Shown here: positions 46,171-54,246 of the stretch, one piece after another | Position numbering within the stretch: the first letter of the stretch is position 1 | Layout: every line of letters begins with the position of its first letter | Origin: Thiopseudomonas denitrificans | Lineage (GTDB): Bacteria > Pseudomonadota > Gammaproteobacteria > Pseudomonadales > Pseudomonadaceae | DNA length: 64,000 bases | Reading direction: 5' to 3' | NCBI RefSeq assembly: GCF_002866065.1 | Contig: NZ_LNJZ01000005.1 | Location: 230,144 to 294,143, forward strand | The notes under the pieces: model-generated | Told to the model about the DNA's origin: nothing | The model's database searches: none | Seen by the model: the letters and a program-made list of their open reading frames with translations, nothing else | Position numbers and translations under genes: made by a program

Positions 46171-46866
46171 TTACTTTCTGAAAGCTTCCAGCACACCCTT
46201 GAGCAGGCTGCCGGTGGCCTTGGCCGGGTTGGCACGGAGGCTGGCTTCCTGCTCGCCCAGCACGCCAAACAGGGCGTCCAGCGCCTTGTCGGTGACATAG
46301 TCCTCGGCTGACAGGCTCTGTTTCTTGCCCAGCCCCAAGCCCAGCCCGCTGGCCTGGCCGGCGAGCTGATTGTACTGGCTGATCAGCGGCGAGCCGGCGG
46401 TGGTCTGTTTCACGATCGGCAGGAAGCGCTCGCGCAGCTGCTCGCGGCTGGTGCGGCTGAGGTACTCGGTGGCCGCCGTCGGATGGCTGGACAGGATCTG
46501 GCTGGCGTCCTGCAGCGTCATCTGGCGGATGCTGTTGACCAGCAGCTCACGGGCATGCGGAATGGCTTGCTCGGCGGCGCTGTTCAGGTTGTTTTCCAGC
46601 TCGTCGACCATGGCTCCCTGGCCCAGGTTGCGCATCAGTTTGGCCGGCTTGTCCAGGGCCTTGGGCAGCGGTATGCGCCATTTCGCGTTCTGGCTGAAGC
46701 CACCGCTTTGGCCCAGCTGGCTGATGGCCAGCTCACTGCCCTGTTCCAGCAGGGCTTTCAGGCCATCGGCGGCCTGCTTGCCGGTCAGTGCCGTTGCCGC
46801 CAATGCCTGGCTGCACAGCAGCACCAGCAGAAAGGCGGCAGAACTTTTACCGAGTTTAGTCAACAT
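46171..46866 (-). CDS. DUF4197 exported protein
   Basis: 231-aa protein with a signal peptide (cleavage near ALA-ATALTG) and a largely helical DUF4197 body: GLKALLEQGSELAISQLGQSGGF (about 27-49), MTLQDASQILSSHPTAATEYL (about 108-128), and DYVTDKALDALFGVLGEQEASLRANPAKATGSLL at the end. The function is unknown. The start at 46866 overlaps the last 11 bases of nagB on the same strand, so the two may be cotranscribed. A longer in-frame version to 46908 lies inside nagB and is less likely. Confidence 0.8.
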   Translation of the reverse strand: MLTKLGKSSAAFLLVLLCSQALAATALTGKQAADGLKALLEQGSELAISQLGQSGGFSQNAKWRIPLPKALDKPAKLMRNLGQGAMVDELENNLNSAAEQAIPHARELLVNSIRQMTLQDASQILSSHPTAATEYLSRTSREQLRERFLPIVKQTTAGSPLISQYNQLAGQASGLGLGLGKKQSLSAEDYVTDKALDALFGVLGEQEASLRANPAKATGSLLKGVLEAFRK

Positions 46867-47605
46867 GATGCAAAGCCTCCGCTGGCAGTCTGGACGCCGC
46901 TGCCGCATCCAGGTAGATGCGCACGTTGGGGTGAAGCTTGAGGGCCGATGCCGGCATTTTCGGGTCGGCCGGTGTGCGGTATAGCAGGTTCATGACGTCG
47001 GCTTTGTGCTCTCCGGTGGCGACCAGGACAATTTCCCTGGCATCGAGAATGTCCTTGATGCCCATGGTGATGGCGTGAGTCGGCATTTCGTCGGTATTGT
47101 CAAAGAAGCGGCTGTTGTCGAGACGGGTGTTTTCCGACAGCTCGATGACGTGGGTCAGGCTGTCAAAGGGGGTGTCGGGTTCGTTGAAGCCGATATGGCC
47201 ATTGGTGCCCACGCCCAGCAACTGGAAGTCCAGGCCGCCGGCACTGGCAATGGCCGCGGAATAGTTCCGGCATTCGTGGTCCGGATCGCTGCTCATGCCG
47301 TCGGGCAGATGAATCTGGCTGTCATCCAGGCCGAGCCGGTCAAACAGGTGATGGTGCATGTAATAGTTGTAGCTTTGCGGGTGGCTGGCCGGCAGGCCGA
47401 TATATTCGTCGAGGTTGAAGGTGGTCAGGCGGGACAGGTCGGGAGCGTCTTTTTGCATGCGCTGCAGGAGTCGCGCGTAAACCGGCTCCATGGTGCTGCC
47501 GGTGGCCAGGCCGAGCCTGCAATCGGGCTTGTTGCGGATCAGTTCGACAAGGTGCTGGCTGAGATGGTCGGCAATGGCGGCTGGGGAGGAAAAAACGAAA
47601 AACAT
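46856..47605 (-). CDS. nagB: Glucosamine-6-phosphate deaminase NagB-like
   Basis: Converts glucosamine-6-P to fructose-6-P and ammonia. 249 aa. Phosphate loop GLATGSTMEPVY (about 32-43), catalytic Asp in TFNLDEYIGLP (about 63), GVGTNGHIGFNEPDTPF (about 127-143, with catalytic His), and the GIKDILDAREIVLVATGEHKA block (about 182). No other nag gene lies nearby. The ATG at 47605 lacks a clear ribosome site. Related 6-phosphogluconolactonases are excluded by the catalytic blocks. Confidence 0.9.
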   Translation of the reverse strand: MFFVFSSPAAIADHLSQHLVELIRNKPDCRLGLATGSTMEPVYARLLQRMQKDAPDLSRLTTFNLDEYIGLPASHPQSYNYYMHHHLFDRLGLDDSQIHLPDGMSSDPDHECRNYSAAIASAGGLDFQLLGVGTNGHIGFNEPDTPFDSLTHVIELSENTRLDNSRFFDNTDEMPTHAITMGIKDILDAREIVLVATGEHKADVMNLLYRTPADPKMPASALKLHPNVRIYLDAAAASRLPAEALHHVD

Positions 47606-47756
47606 GGGAGTGGTCCACTTCTGGCAGAAGATCAATGGGTGAATGCAGTATACAGACCGCCGTTTTTAGCGTCAGTTGTTTTTAGTGTGAACAGCCGCGC
47701 AGATTTCATGCAGGCGGCGCTGTACGGGTTGCTGGATCAAACCGGCAGGTGCCGTC

Positions 47757-48188
47757 TTATTTGACATGGGTAGTGCTTGGCGTGACAGCGGGCAGTGGAT
47801 CATGCGCCAGCCCCTGCAGGATGCCGCATTCTGCCGCCGGATGCTCGTCCAGACACAGGGCACGCAATGTGTGCAGTTGGCGGGCCAGCTCTTGCAGCTC
47901 GCGGATGCGGGCCTCGACATGACCAATATGCTCGTCAAGTACCTGGTTGGCAGTCAGGCAGGTTCCAGCCGGGTTGTCACGTACTTCGAGCAGGGCGCGG
48001 ATTTCCTGCAGCGACAGGTCCAGTGCGCGGCACTGGCGAATGAATAACAGGCGCTCCAGCTGGGGCTGGCCATAATGGCGATAATTGGCCGCTGTGCGGG
48101 CGGGCTCCGGCAGCAGTTGCTCGCGCTCGTAATAACGGATGGTTTCGACCGGGATGCCGGCTTGTCGCGCCAGTTCTCCAATACGCAT
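47757..48188 (-). CDS. cadR: MerR-family cadmium/lead-responsive regulator CadR
   Basis: 143-aa MerR protein. Winged helix-turn-helix MRIGELARQAGIPVETIRYYE at the N-terminus (range 1-21), a dimerisation helix, and metal ligands Cys77 in AGTCLTAN, Cys112 in RALCLDEHP and Cys119 in AAECGI, the CadR pattern. The tail is short and lacks the His-rich extension of P. putida CadR. It is divergent from cadA, with a MerR-type overlong promoter between them. Confidence 0.92.
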   Translation of the reverse strand: MRIGELARQAGIPVETIRYYEREQLLPEPARTAANYRHYGQPQLERLLFIRQCRALDLSLQEIRALLEVRDNPAGTCLTANQVLDEHIGHVEARIRELQELARQLHTLRALCLDEHPAAECGILQGLAHDPLPAVTPSTTHVK

Positions 48189-48190
48189 GC

Positions 48191-48221
48191 TTGACTCTGT
48201 AGTGGCTTCAGGGTTTTAAAT
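48191..48221 (+). promoter_or_regulatory. CadR operator with 19-bp-spaced cadA promoter
   Basis: TTGACT (48191-48196) and TTAAAT (48216-48221) are 19 bp apart, the overlong spacer activated by MerR proteins. Between and over them lies the dyad ACTCTGTAGTGGCTTCAGGGT (48194-48214, given as two halves ACTCTGTAG and CTTCAGGGT), close to known CadR sites. Confidence 0.85.
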
Positions 48222-48273
48222 ACTGGCATCAACGTTGCGTGGTGGCCAGCCGGCTGCTGCTAAAGGAGGACGC

Positions 48274-50469
48274 ATGTCCGATTCACATCATCACGACGAC
48301 CGGTGCTGTGCACCGGATCTTGCGCCGCACCCGGCAGGGCCGGAACCGGCAGCGCAAGCAGGTCATGAAAAGAGTACCCTGCAAATCGAGCAGATGGACT
48401 GCCCGACCGAAGAGCGCCTGATCCGTGACCGGCTGGCGCGCAACCCGCATGTCAGCGCCCTGCATTTCAACCTGTTGGAACGCCTGTTGCAGGTGCATCA
48501 TGCCCCCGGCCAGCTCGACTCGGTGGTGGCCGATATTGCCGCAGTCGGCATGCAGGCGCTGCCTTTGCAGGCCGGCACCGGTGCACCGGGCGCGGAAGAG
48601 GGCAGCAACAGGGGCGAGATCTGGCGGCTGGCTGTTGCCGGGCTGCTGGCGGCCATAGCCGAGGGTGCCGAGCTGATGCAGGCGGGCAACATGCTGTGGA
48701 CTTTGCTGCCGGCGCTGGCCAGCGTGCTGCTGATTGGCGGGCCGATCATCCGCAAGGGCTGGATTGCCATCGCCAATCGCAACCTGAACATCAACGCCCT
48801 GATGAGCATTGCCGTCACCGGCGCTTTCCTGATCGGTCACTGGCCGGAGGCGGCCATGGTCACCTTCCTGTTTGCCCTGGCCGAGCTGATCGAGGCACGC
48901 TCGCTGACCCGGGCCCGCGATGCGGTACGCAGCCTGATGGTGATGACACCGGACAGCGCGCTGGTGCAGCAGCCTGACGGCAGCTGGCAAGAGCAGGCGG
49001 TCGCGGTAGTTGCCGTTGGCAGCCTGATCCGTCTGGCACCGGGCGGACGGGTGGCACTGGACGGCGAGATTGTCGAAGGCAGCTCGGCGTTCGACCAGTC
49101 CTCGATTACCGGTGAAAGCCTGCCGGTCGAGCTGGAGGCGGGTGACCGCATCCATGCCGGCTCGCTCAATACCAGCCACGAGGTGCTGTATCGCAGCACG
49201 GCGCGGGCTGATGACAGCCTGCTGGCCAAAATCATGCACCGGGTGCAGGAAGCCCAGGCCAGCCAGGCACCAACCCAGCGCTTTGTCGATGCCTTCGCCC
49301 GCATCTATACGCCGGTGGTGGTGATCATCGCCATGCTGGTAGCACTGTTGCCCCCGTTGTTTGCCGGTGGCAACTGGCTGGACTGGCTGTATAGCGCCCT
49401 GGTGTTGCTGGTCATCGCCTGCCCTTGTGCGCTGGTGATATCGACTCCGGTGGCCGTGGTCAGTGCGCTGGCGCAGGCGGCACGGGCCGGCATCCTGGTC
49501 AAGGGCGGTGTTTATCTGGAGCAGGCACGGCTGCTGGACGCGGTGGCCTTTGACAAGACCGGCACCCTGACCATTGGCCAGCCACAGCTGGTACGGCACC
49601 AGGAAGTGCGGACAACGACACTGCCGGTGGAACAGCTGGCGGCAAGCCTGGCTGCCCGCTCCGACCATCCGGTTTCCCGTGCCATTGCGGCCGGCCTGGC
49701 ACAGCCCGGCTTGCTGGCGGTGGAGAGCTTTGCCGCCCTCGCCGGGCGTGGCGTGCAGGGCATGATTGATGGCCGGCAGTACTGTCTGGGCAATCAGCGC
49801 ATGCTGCAGGAACAGCAGCTGCTGCATGACGACGAGATTCGACAGCTTGCCGGCTTGCAGGAACAGGGCCTGAGCGTCAGCCTGCTGGCCGACAGCGACG
49901 GGTTGCTGGGCTGGTTTGCCGTGCAGGACCCGCTCAAGCCGGCAACCGCCGATGCAGTCCGCGAGCTGCACGGGCTGGGCCTGCAGACCCTGATGCTCAG
50001 TGGCGACAACCGGCAGGTGGCCGGCAGCATTGGCGTGGCTGCAGGCATTGAGCGGGTGCATGCCGAGCTGTTGCCGGAAGACAAGCTGCAGCTGATTGGC
50101 GATTTGCAGCGACAGGGGCTTAAGGTGGCCATGGTCGGCGACGGCATCAACGATGCACCGGCGCTGGCCCGGGCCGATATCGGCGTGGCCATGGGCGCGG
50201 CCGGTACCGATACTGCGGTGGAAACGGCGGATGTCGCCCTGATGGATGACGACCTGCACAAACTGGCGCAGCTGATCCGCCTGTCACGGCGTACAGCGCT
50301 GATCCTGCGGCAGAACATCAGCGTGGCGCTGGGCCTGAAAGTGGTCTTTTTGCTGCTGGCGCTGGCCGGCCAGGCCACCATGTGGATGGCGGTGTTTGCC
50401 GATGCCGGTGCCAGCCTGCTGGTTACGCTGAATAGCCTGCGCCTGTTGCGCAAGCAAGCTGGCAAATGA
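48274..50469 (+). CDS. cadA: Heavy-metal P1B-type ATPase CadA (Cd2+/Zn2+/Pb2+)
   Basis: 731-aa efflux ATPase. His/Cys-rich N-terminus (SDSHHHDDRCC), then a metal-binding-like domain with MDCPTEE (about 40-46) instead of GMxCxxC. Phosphatase motif TGES, CPC ion site in VIACPCALVIS (about 385), phosphorylation site DKTGTLT (about 427), SDHPVSRAI HP motif (about 470) and GDGINDAPALA hinge (about 625). The MDCPTEE and CPC combination fits Zn/Cd/Pb pumps. AAAGGAGGA precedes the ATG. The 3' end overlaps an antisense small gene. Confidence 0.94.
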   Translation: MSDSHHHDDRCCAPDLAPHPAGPEPAAQAGHEKSTLQIEQMDCPTEERLIRDRLARNPHVSALHFNLLERLLQVHHAPGQLDSVVADIAAVGMQALPLQAGTGAPGAEEGSNRGEIWRLAVAGLLAAIAEGAELMQAGNMLWTLLPALASVLLIGGPIIRKGWIAIANRNLNINALMSIAVTGAFLIGHWPEAAMVTFLFALAELIEARSLTRARDAVRSLMVMTPDSALVQQPDGSWQEQAVAVVAVGSLIRLAPGGRVALDGEIVEGSSAFDQSSITGESLPVELEAGDRIHAGSLNTSHEVLYRSTARADDSLLAKIMHRVQEAQASQAPTQRFVDAFARIYTPVVVIIAMLVALLPPLFAGGNWLDWLYSALVLLVIACPCALVISTPVAVVSALAQAARAGILVKGGVYLEQARLLDAVAFDKTGTLTIGQPQLVRHQEVRTTTLPVEQLAASLAARSDHPVSRAIAAGLAQPGLLAVESFAALAGRGVQGMIDGRQYCLGNQRMLQEQQLLHDDEIRQLAGLQEQGLSVSLLADSDGLLGWFAVQDPLKPATADAVRELHGLGLQTLMLSGDNRQVAGSIGVAAGIERVHAELLPEDKLQLIGDLQRQGLKVAMVGDGINDAPALARADIGVAMGAAGTDTAVETADVALMDDDLHKLAQLIRLSRRTALILRQNISVALGLKVVFLLLALAGQATMWMAVFADAGASLLVTLNSLRLLRKQAGK

Positions 50470-50581
50470 AGCCGTCCAGCTGCAGCAGGCTCAGCCCGGC
50501 CTGCGACCAGCCCCACCAGGCCAGTGCCAGCAAGGCAAGCAACAATAGCGAGGTCAGGACGTAGACAAGCTGTTTGCGCAT
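50423..50581 (-). CDS. Small single-span membrane protein, overlapping cadA 3' end
   Basis: 52-aa ORF with one strong TM helix (LVYVLTSLLLLALLALAWWGW, residues about 4-24) and a short C-terminal tail with two Cys (FICQLAC). GGAGGG lies seven bases before the ATG, and the start overlaps the last 28 bases of the MFS gene on the same strand, so the two are probably translated together. The tail is antisense to the last 47 bases of cadA. No family recognised with certainty; the function is unknown. Confidence 0.6.
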   Translation of the reverse strand: MRKQLVYVLTSLLLLALLALAWWGWSQAGLSLLQLDGFICQLACATGAGYSA

Positions 50582-51774
50582 GGGATGTCCCTCCGTACCG
50601 GTTGTTCCCTGATCGGCAGGTTGAGCAGCGCGGCGATCAGGCTGAGAACGATCGACACCTGCCACACCAGGTCATAGCTGCCGCTCTGGTCATACACCCA
50701 GCCGCCCAGCCAGCCGCCGGCAAAGGAGCCCAGCTGGTGGAACAGAAAGGCGATGCCGGCCAGCATCGACAGGTGCTGTACGCCAAACAGCGTGGCAATG
50801 GTGCCGTTGGTCAGCGGCACCGTCGACAGCCAGAGCAGCCCCATGGTGATGCCGAACAGGTAAGCGGAAGTTTCGCTCAATGGCAGGAAGATGAACAGGC
50901 TGATCACGATTGAACGGCTGAAATACAGGATGGCCAGCAGTCGGGGTTTGGCGAAACGTCCGCCGAGCCAGCCGGCAACCCAGGTGCCGGCAATGTTGAA
51001 CAGGCCGACCAGTGCCAGCACCATGGTCCCGGTTTGTGCCGACAGCTGCTGGTCGATCAGGTAGGACGGAATGTGTACTCCGATGAACACCACCTGGAAA
51101 CCGCACACGAAATAACCCAGTGACAGCCACCAGAACGGCTTGTGCCGGCCCGCCTCCAGCAATGCGGCACCCAGCGCCTGGCGCTGTCCGCCGCTGCCAT
51201 CGTGTAGCGGTTTTTCCCGCAACAACGGCACCAGCGGCACGATCAGCATGATCAGCATGGCGCAGGCCAGCAGCGCTGCCGACCAGCCCAGCCACTCGAT
51301 CAGCCCGAGGGTGCCCGGCAGCATGGCGAACTGGCCGAATGAGCCGGCGGCACTGGCAATACCCATGGCCATGCTGCGTTTTTCCGGGGCAACGCTGCGC
51401 CCGACCACTGACAGCAGCACAGCGAAGGAAGTACCGGACAGGCCGAATCCGATCAGCAGGCCGGTACTCAGGTAAAGGACGCCGGGCGAGGAAGCGACCG
51501 ACATCAGCGCCAGCCCGGCAACGTAGGCCAGCGCGGTGACCAGTACGGTCGGGCGCACCCCGTAGCGGTCGGCAAAGGCACCGGCAAAGGGCTGCACCAA
51601 CCCCCAGACCAGGTTTTGCAGGGCAATGGCAAAAGCAAAGGTTTCCCGTCCCCAGCCGAACTCCAGGCTCATCGGCTGCAGGAACAGGCCAAAGGCATGA
51701 CGCACGCCAAGCGACAGGGCAAGAATGATGGCGCAGCCCGGCAGCAGCCAGCGGGTACTGTGATGAAATTTCAT
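50554..51774 (-). CDS. MFS transporter (monocarboxylate/oxalate-type)
   Basis: 406-aa permease with twelve predicted TM segments. The start HAFGLFLQPMSLEFGWGRETFA (range about 26-47) and the motif-A-like FAGAFADRYGVRPT (about 63) are typical of the OFA/MCT-like branch of the major facilitator superfamily, and the C-half repeat reads GWLGGRFAKPRLL. It is divergent from the transglycosylase gene. Close relation to monocarboxylate carriers suggests organic-acid transport; the substrate is not known. Confidence 0.85.
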   Translation of the reverse strand: MKFHHSTRWLLPGCAIILALSLGVRHAFGLFLQPMSLEFGWGRETFAFAIALQNLVWGLVQPFAGAFADRYGVRPTVLVTALAYVAGLALMSVASSPGVLYLSTGLLIGFGLSGTSFAVLLSVVGRSVAPEKRSMAMGIASAAGSFGQFAMLPGTLGLIEWLGWSAALLACAMLIMLIVPLVPLLREKPLHDGSGGQRQALGAALLEAGRHKPFWWLSLGYFVCGFQVVFIGVHIPSYLIDQQLSAQTGTMVLALVGLFNIAGTWVAGWLGGRFAKPRLLAILYFSRSIVISLFIFLPLSETSAYLFGITMGLLWLSTVPLTNGTIATLFGVQHLSMLAGIAFLFHQLGSFAGGWLGGWVYDQSGSYDLVWQVSIVLSLIAALLNLPIREQPVRRDIPCANSLSTS

Positions 51775-52063
51775 GGTGTTTTCCTGTAATGCAGCAGCAG
51801 AGGTTAAACCAAAACAGGCCGATTGTCTGTGTGCAGCTGCCGGGCGGGTCTGTTGGTGTTGCTGTCGGATGTGTATCATTTATGTCCGGCTGTGCTGCGG
51901 GGCTGTTGCATGCAGCAGGCAGATGGCAGGACAGGGTAAACTTGTCATGTACAAAGGTGATCTGGTTCAACATCCGGGCTGGCAAAATCAGGTAAGTTGT
52001 CAGCCGGTATCTGGGCAGGCATGCGGCGTGCGAATTCAGGACACAGGGGGCAAAACGGAAGCG

Positions 52064-52912
52064 ATGATAACGGATAACAGGAACAGATTTTGTCTGGCCA
52101 TGCTCTTGCTGGTCTCGGCGACTGCCCTGTCTGCTGCCGAGCGGCGCAGCATCATTGCGCCGGGAGTGGAGAAGATCATCCATGCCAACGGCACGGTGGA
52201 ATACCGCCAGGTGGCAATCCCCGAACCGGCAGGGGAAACCGCTGCAGCAACGGCAATGGCGGTACCGGCGGCAGCACCCGGCAACCTGCCGGAAGCCCCG
52301 CCTGCAGCATCGGCAAAAACCACTTCGCAGCCGGTGACACAGGCTGTGGTCCCGGCACCGCAGCTCAAGATCTACAAGTTTCGTGACAAGAATGGCGTGG
52401 TTACCTACCAGAGCAGGGCGCCCGGTGGCGGCCTGGCATACACCGAATTCAAGCCGCGCCCCGACTGCTTCGCCTGCGCCACCGGCTCCGGGGTCAACTG
52501 GGAAACCACCCCCCTGTTTGCCGGCCGTTACGAGCAGGAAATCCTTCACCATGCCAATCTGCACGGCATCAGTCCTGCGCTGGTCAAGGCAGTCATCCAT
52601 GCCGAATCGGCTTTCAATCCGCAGGCCCGTTCCAGGGTTGGAGCCCAGGGCCTGATGCAGTTGATGCCGGCCACGGCAGCCGAGCTGGGTGTAGCCAGCC
52701 CGTTTGACCCGGCACAGAATATCGATGGCGGTGTGCGTTACCTGGCGATGCTGATGAAGATGTACAACCAGGACGTGCGACTGGCAACTGCCGCCTACAA
52801 TGCCGGGCCGGGAGCGGTGCGGCGTTACAACGGTGTTCCGGCCTACCCGGAAACCCGGGCCTATGTGCAGCGGGTCGCCATTCTCGAGCGTCGTTACCGC
52901 CAGGGCAACTGA
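52064..52912 (+). CDS. Lytic transglycosylase with N-terminal DUF4124
   Basis: 282-aa exported murein-cleaving enzyme. Signal peptide (FCLAMLLLVSATALSA), Pro/Ala-rich linker (about 55-95), a DUF4124-like segment KIYKFRDKNGVVTYQSRAPGG (about 103-123), and a C-terminal SLT domain (about 155-280). The catalytic Glu lies in IHAESAFNPQA (about 180), with GLMQLMPATAAELGV and ATAAYNAGPGAVRRY. The start at 52064 is preferred; the frame is open far upstream. It is convergent with the FtsZ-like gene across a terminator. Confidence 0.88.
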   Translation: MITDNRNRFCLAMLLLVSATALSAAERRSIIAPGVEKIIHANGTVEYRQVAIPEPAGETAAATAMAVPAAAPGNLPEAPPAASAKTTSQPVTQAVVPAPQLKIYKFRDKNGVVTYQSRAPGGGLAYTEFKPRPDCFACATGSGVNWETTPLFAGRYEQEILHHANLHGISPALVKAVIHAESAFNPQARSRVGAQGLMQLMPATAAELGVASPFDPAQNIDGGVRYLAMLMKMYNQDVRLATAAYNAGPGAVRRYNGVPAYPETRAYVQRVAILERRYRQGN

Positions 52913-52956
52913 CCGCAGCCTTGCCGGCGCTGCCGGCACATCGAATCCATGGATAC

Positions 52957-52985
52957 AAAAACGGCAGCCCGGGGGCTGCCGTTTC
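52957..52985. terminator. Bidirectional terminator after the transglycosylase
   Basis: AAAAACGGCAGCCC-GGGGGCTGCCGTTT forms a strong hairpin between the convergent transglycosylase and FtsZ-like genes. Confidence 0.88.
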
Positions 52986-53001
52986 TACCATCCGGAACCG
53001 C

Positions 53002-53553
53002 TCACTCCGCCAGCAACTTTTGCACGTCAACGGCAATGTCGGCCGAGGCCTTGTTGTAATAATCGAGCAGGGCCTTGCCGGGCTGCAGGGCTTTGGCATG
53101 GTCATGCAGGATGAGCCTGATGTTTTTCTTTTCCAGCAAGGCCAGTGCTTCCTGTGCTGCGGCGCGTTGCGGCTTTTCAAAATCAAAGGGCAGGGTGGCG
53201 ACCATGATCACTTCGATTCCCATCTCCAGCGCCAGGTCAACAATCACCGGTGAGGCACCGCTGGCAGTACCGCCACCCAGACCGGTCAGCAGGATCAGGC
53301 GGTCGGCACCGCGAATGGAGTAGCGCAGGTCTTCCAGGGACTCTTCTGCCGCCAGCTGGCCGCGGTGTACTGACTGGGCCGGTTTGCCTTCGCAGCTGCT
53401 GGCACCGATTTGCAGGCGCTGGTCAAAGGGGCTGGAGGCCAGTGTTGCAGCATTGGTGTTGACCGCCAGAATGTCGCAGCCCAGCTCCTGCTTGACGCGG
53501 CTGGCAATGTTCATGCCGGCGCCGCCCAAGCCCATTACTAGAGTTTTACGCAT
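53002..53553 (-). CDS. Short FtsZ-like GTPase-domain protein, lacking the T7 loop and C-terminal domain
   Basis: 183-aa protein resembling only the nucleotide-binding half of FtsZ/tubulin. T1 loop GLGGAGMN (residues 8-15), T2-like ILAVNTNAATL (28-38), T3-like RLQIGAS (46-52), tubulin/FtsZ signature LGGGTASGASPVI (92-104; FtsZ has GGGTGTG), and T5-like ATLPFDFE (119-126). A C-terminal helix LLDYYNKASADIAVDVQKLL (162-181) corresponds to the start of core helix H7. Absent are the catalytic T7 loop and the whole second domain. GGAGG eight bases before the ATG supports expression. It cannot be the cell's main FtsZ. The function is unknown; capping or modulating FtsZ is a hypothesis. Confidence 0.85.
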   Translation of the reverse strand: MRKTLVMGLGGAGMNIASRVKQELGCDILAVNTNAATLASSPFDQRLQIGASSCEGKPAQSVHRGQLAAEESLEDLRYSIRGADRLILLTGLGGGTASGASPVIVDLALEMGIEVIMVATLPFDFEKPQRAAAQEALALLEKKNIRLILHDHAKALQPGKALLDYYNKASADIAVDVQKLLAE

Positions 53554-53769
53554 GGAAAACCTCCAACAGGGATAAAAGAATGTACAAACGCCGTAAAGTG
53601 CCTGGCGTTATTTCGGATACCGATACCAGCTCTGTGGCCGTCCGGTGTGCCAGGCCGGACATGATGCGGGCGTGTGCCGCCCGTCGGACCCTGGTGCCGC
53701 AGCTGCAGATAAAATCGGCACATCATTTTCCGGCTAACATAAGCGAAGGGCGGCTTGATGTAAATACTA

Positions 53770-54246
53770 TCAATGGCTTGCCGGCGGCGGGGTAGCCCGT
53801 TCCGGCTCGACCACCAGCAGCCCGCCGTCAACGGCAGTCACCACCACGGGCAGGCCTTCGCTCAATGCAGCGCTGTTGCAGACGGCGGCGTAGGTGCTGT
53901 CTTCCAGATATACCCGCCCCTGGCCGTGTACAAATGCCTGGCTGACGCGGGCGCTCCGGCCGATAAAGCCTTCCAGCCCCAGATTGAGGGACTGCGGTTG
54001 CCGGTGCAGCAGTTTTTTCTGCCACTTGAGGCCGGCAGCGACCGCAATGCAGATGCTGGCCGCCAGTGCCAGCAGTTGCCAGGCCGGATCAGCCCCGGGT
54101 ACCAGCAGCAGGAACAGGCCGACCAGTGCTGCGCCGAGCCCGAGCCAGATCAGGAAAATCCCGGGAATGATGATTTCCAGGATCAGCAACAGTGCGGCGG
54201 CAATCAGCCAGTACCAGTGCGAGGCAAAAATCAGCTCAAGCATCAT
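53770..54246 (-). CDS. NfeD family membrane protein
   Basis: 158-aa protein with TM helices at about residues 11-30, 34-52 and 56-74 and a C-terminal OB-fold NfeD domain (about 88-150: GLEGFIGRSARVSQAF, GRVYLEDSTYAAVCNSA, GLPVVVTAVDGGLLVVEP). It partners SPFH proteins in membrane quality control. Its ATG lies inside the stop of the SPFH gene, so the two are coupled. It lacks the N-terminal ClpP-like protease of long NfeD forms. Confidence 0.9.
   Translation of the reverse strand: MMLELIFASHWYWLIAAALLLILEIIIPGIFLIWLGLGAALVGLFLLLVPGADPAWQLLALAASICIAVAAGLKWQKKLLHRQPQSLNLGLEGFIGRSARVSQAFVHGQGRVYLEDSTYAAVCNSAALSEGLPVVVTAVDGGLLVVEPERATPPPASH

Noticed and set aside
53554-53769. Small ORF divergent from the FtsZ-like gene (from about 53580)
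   Set aside because: Basic, low-complexity translation without ribosome site or domain; more likely the promoter region of the FtsZ-like gene.
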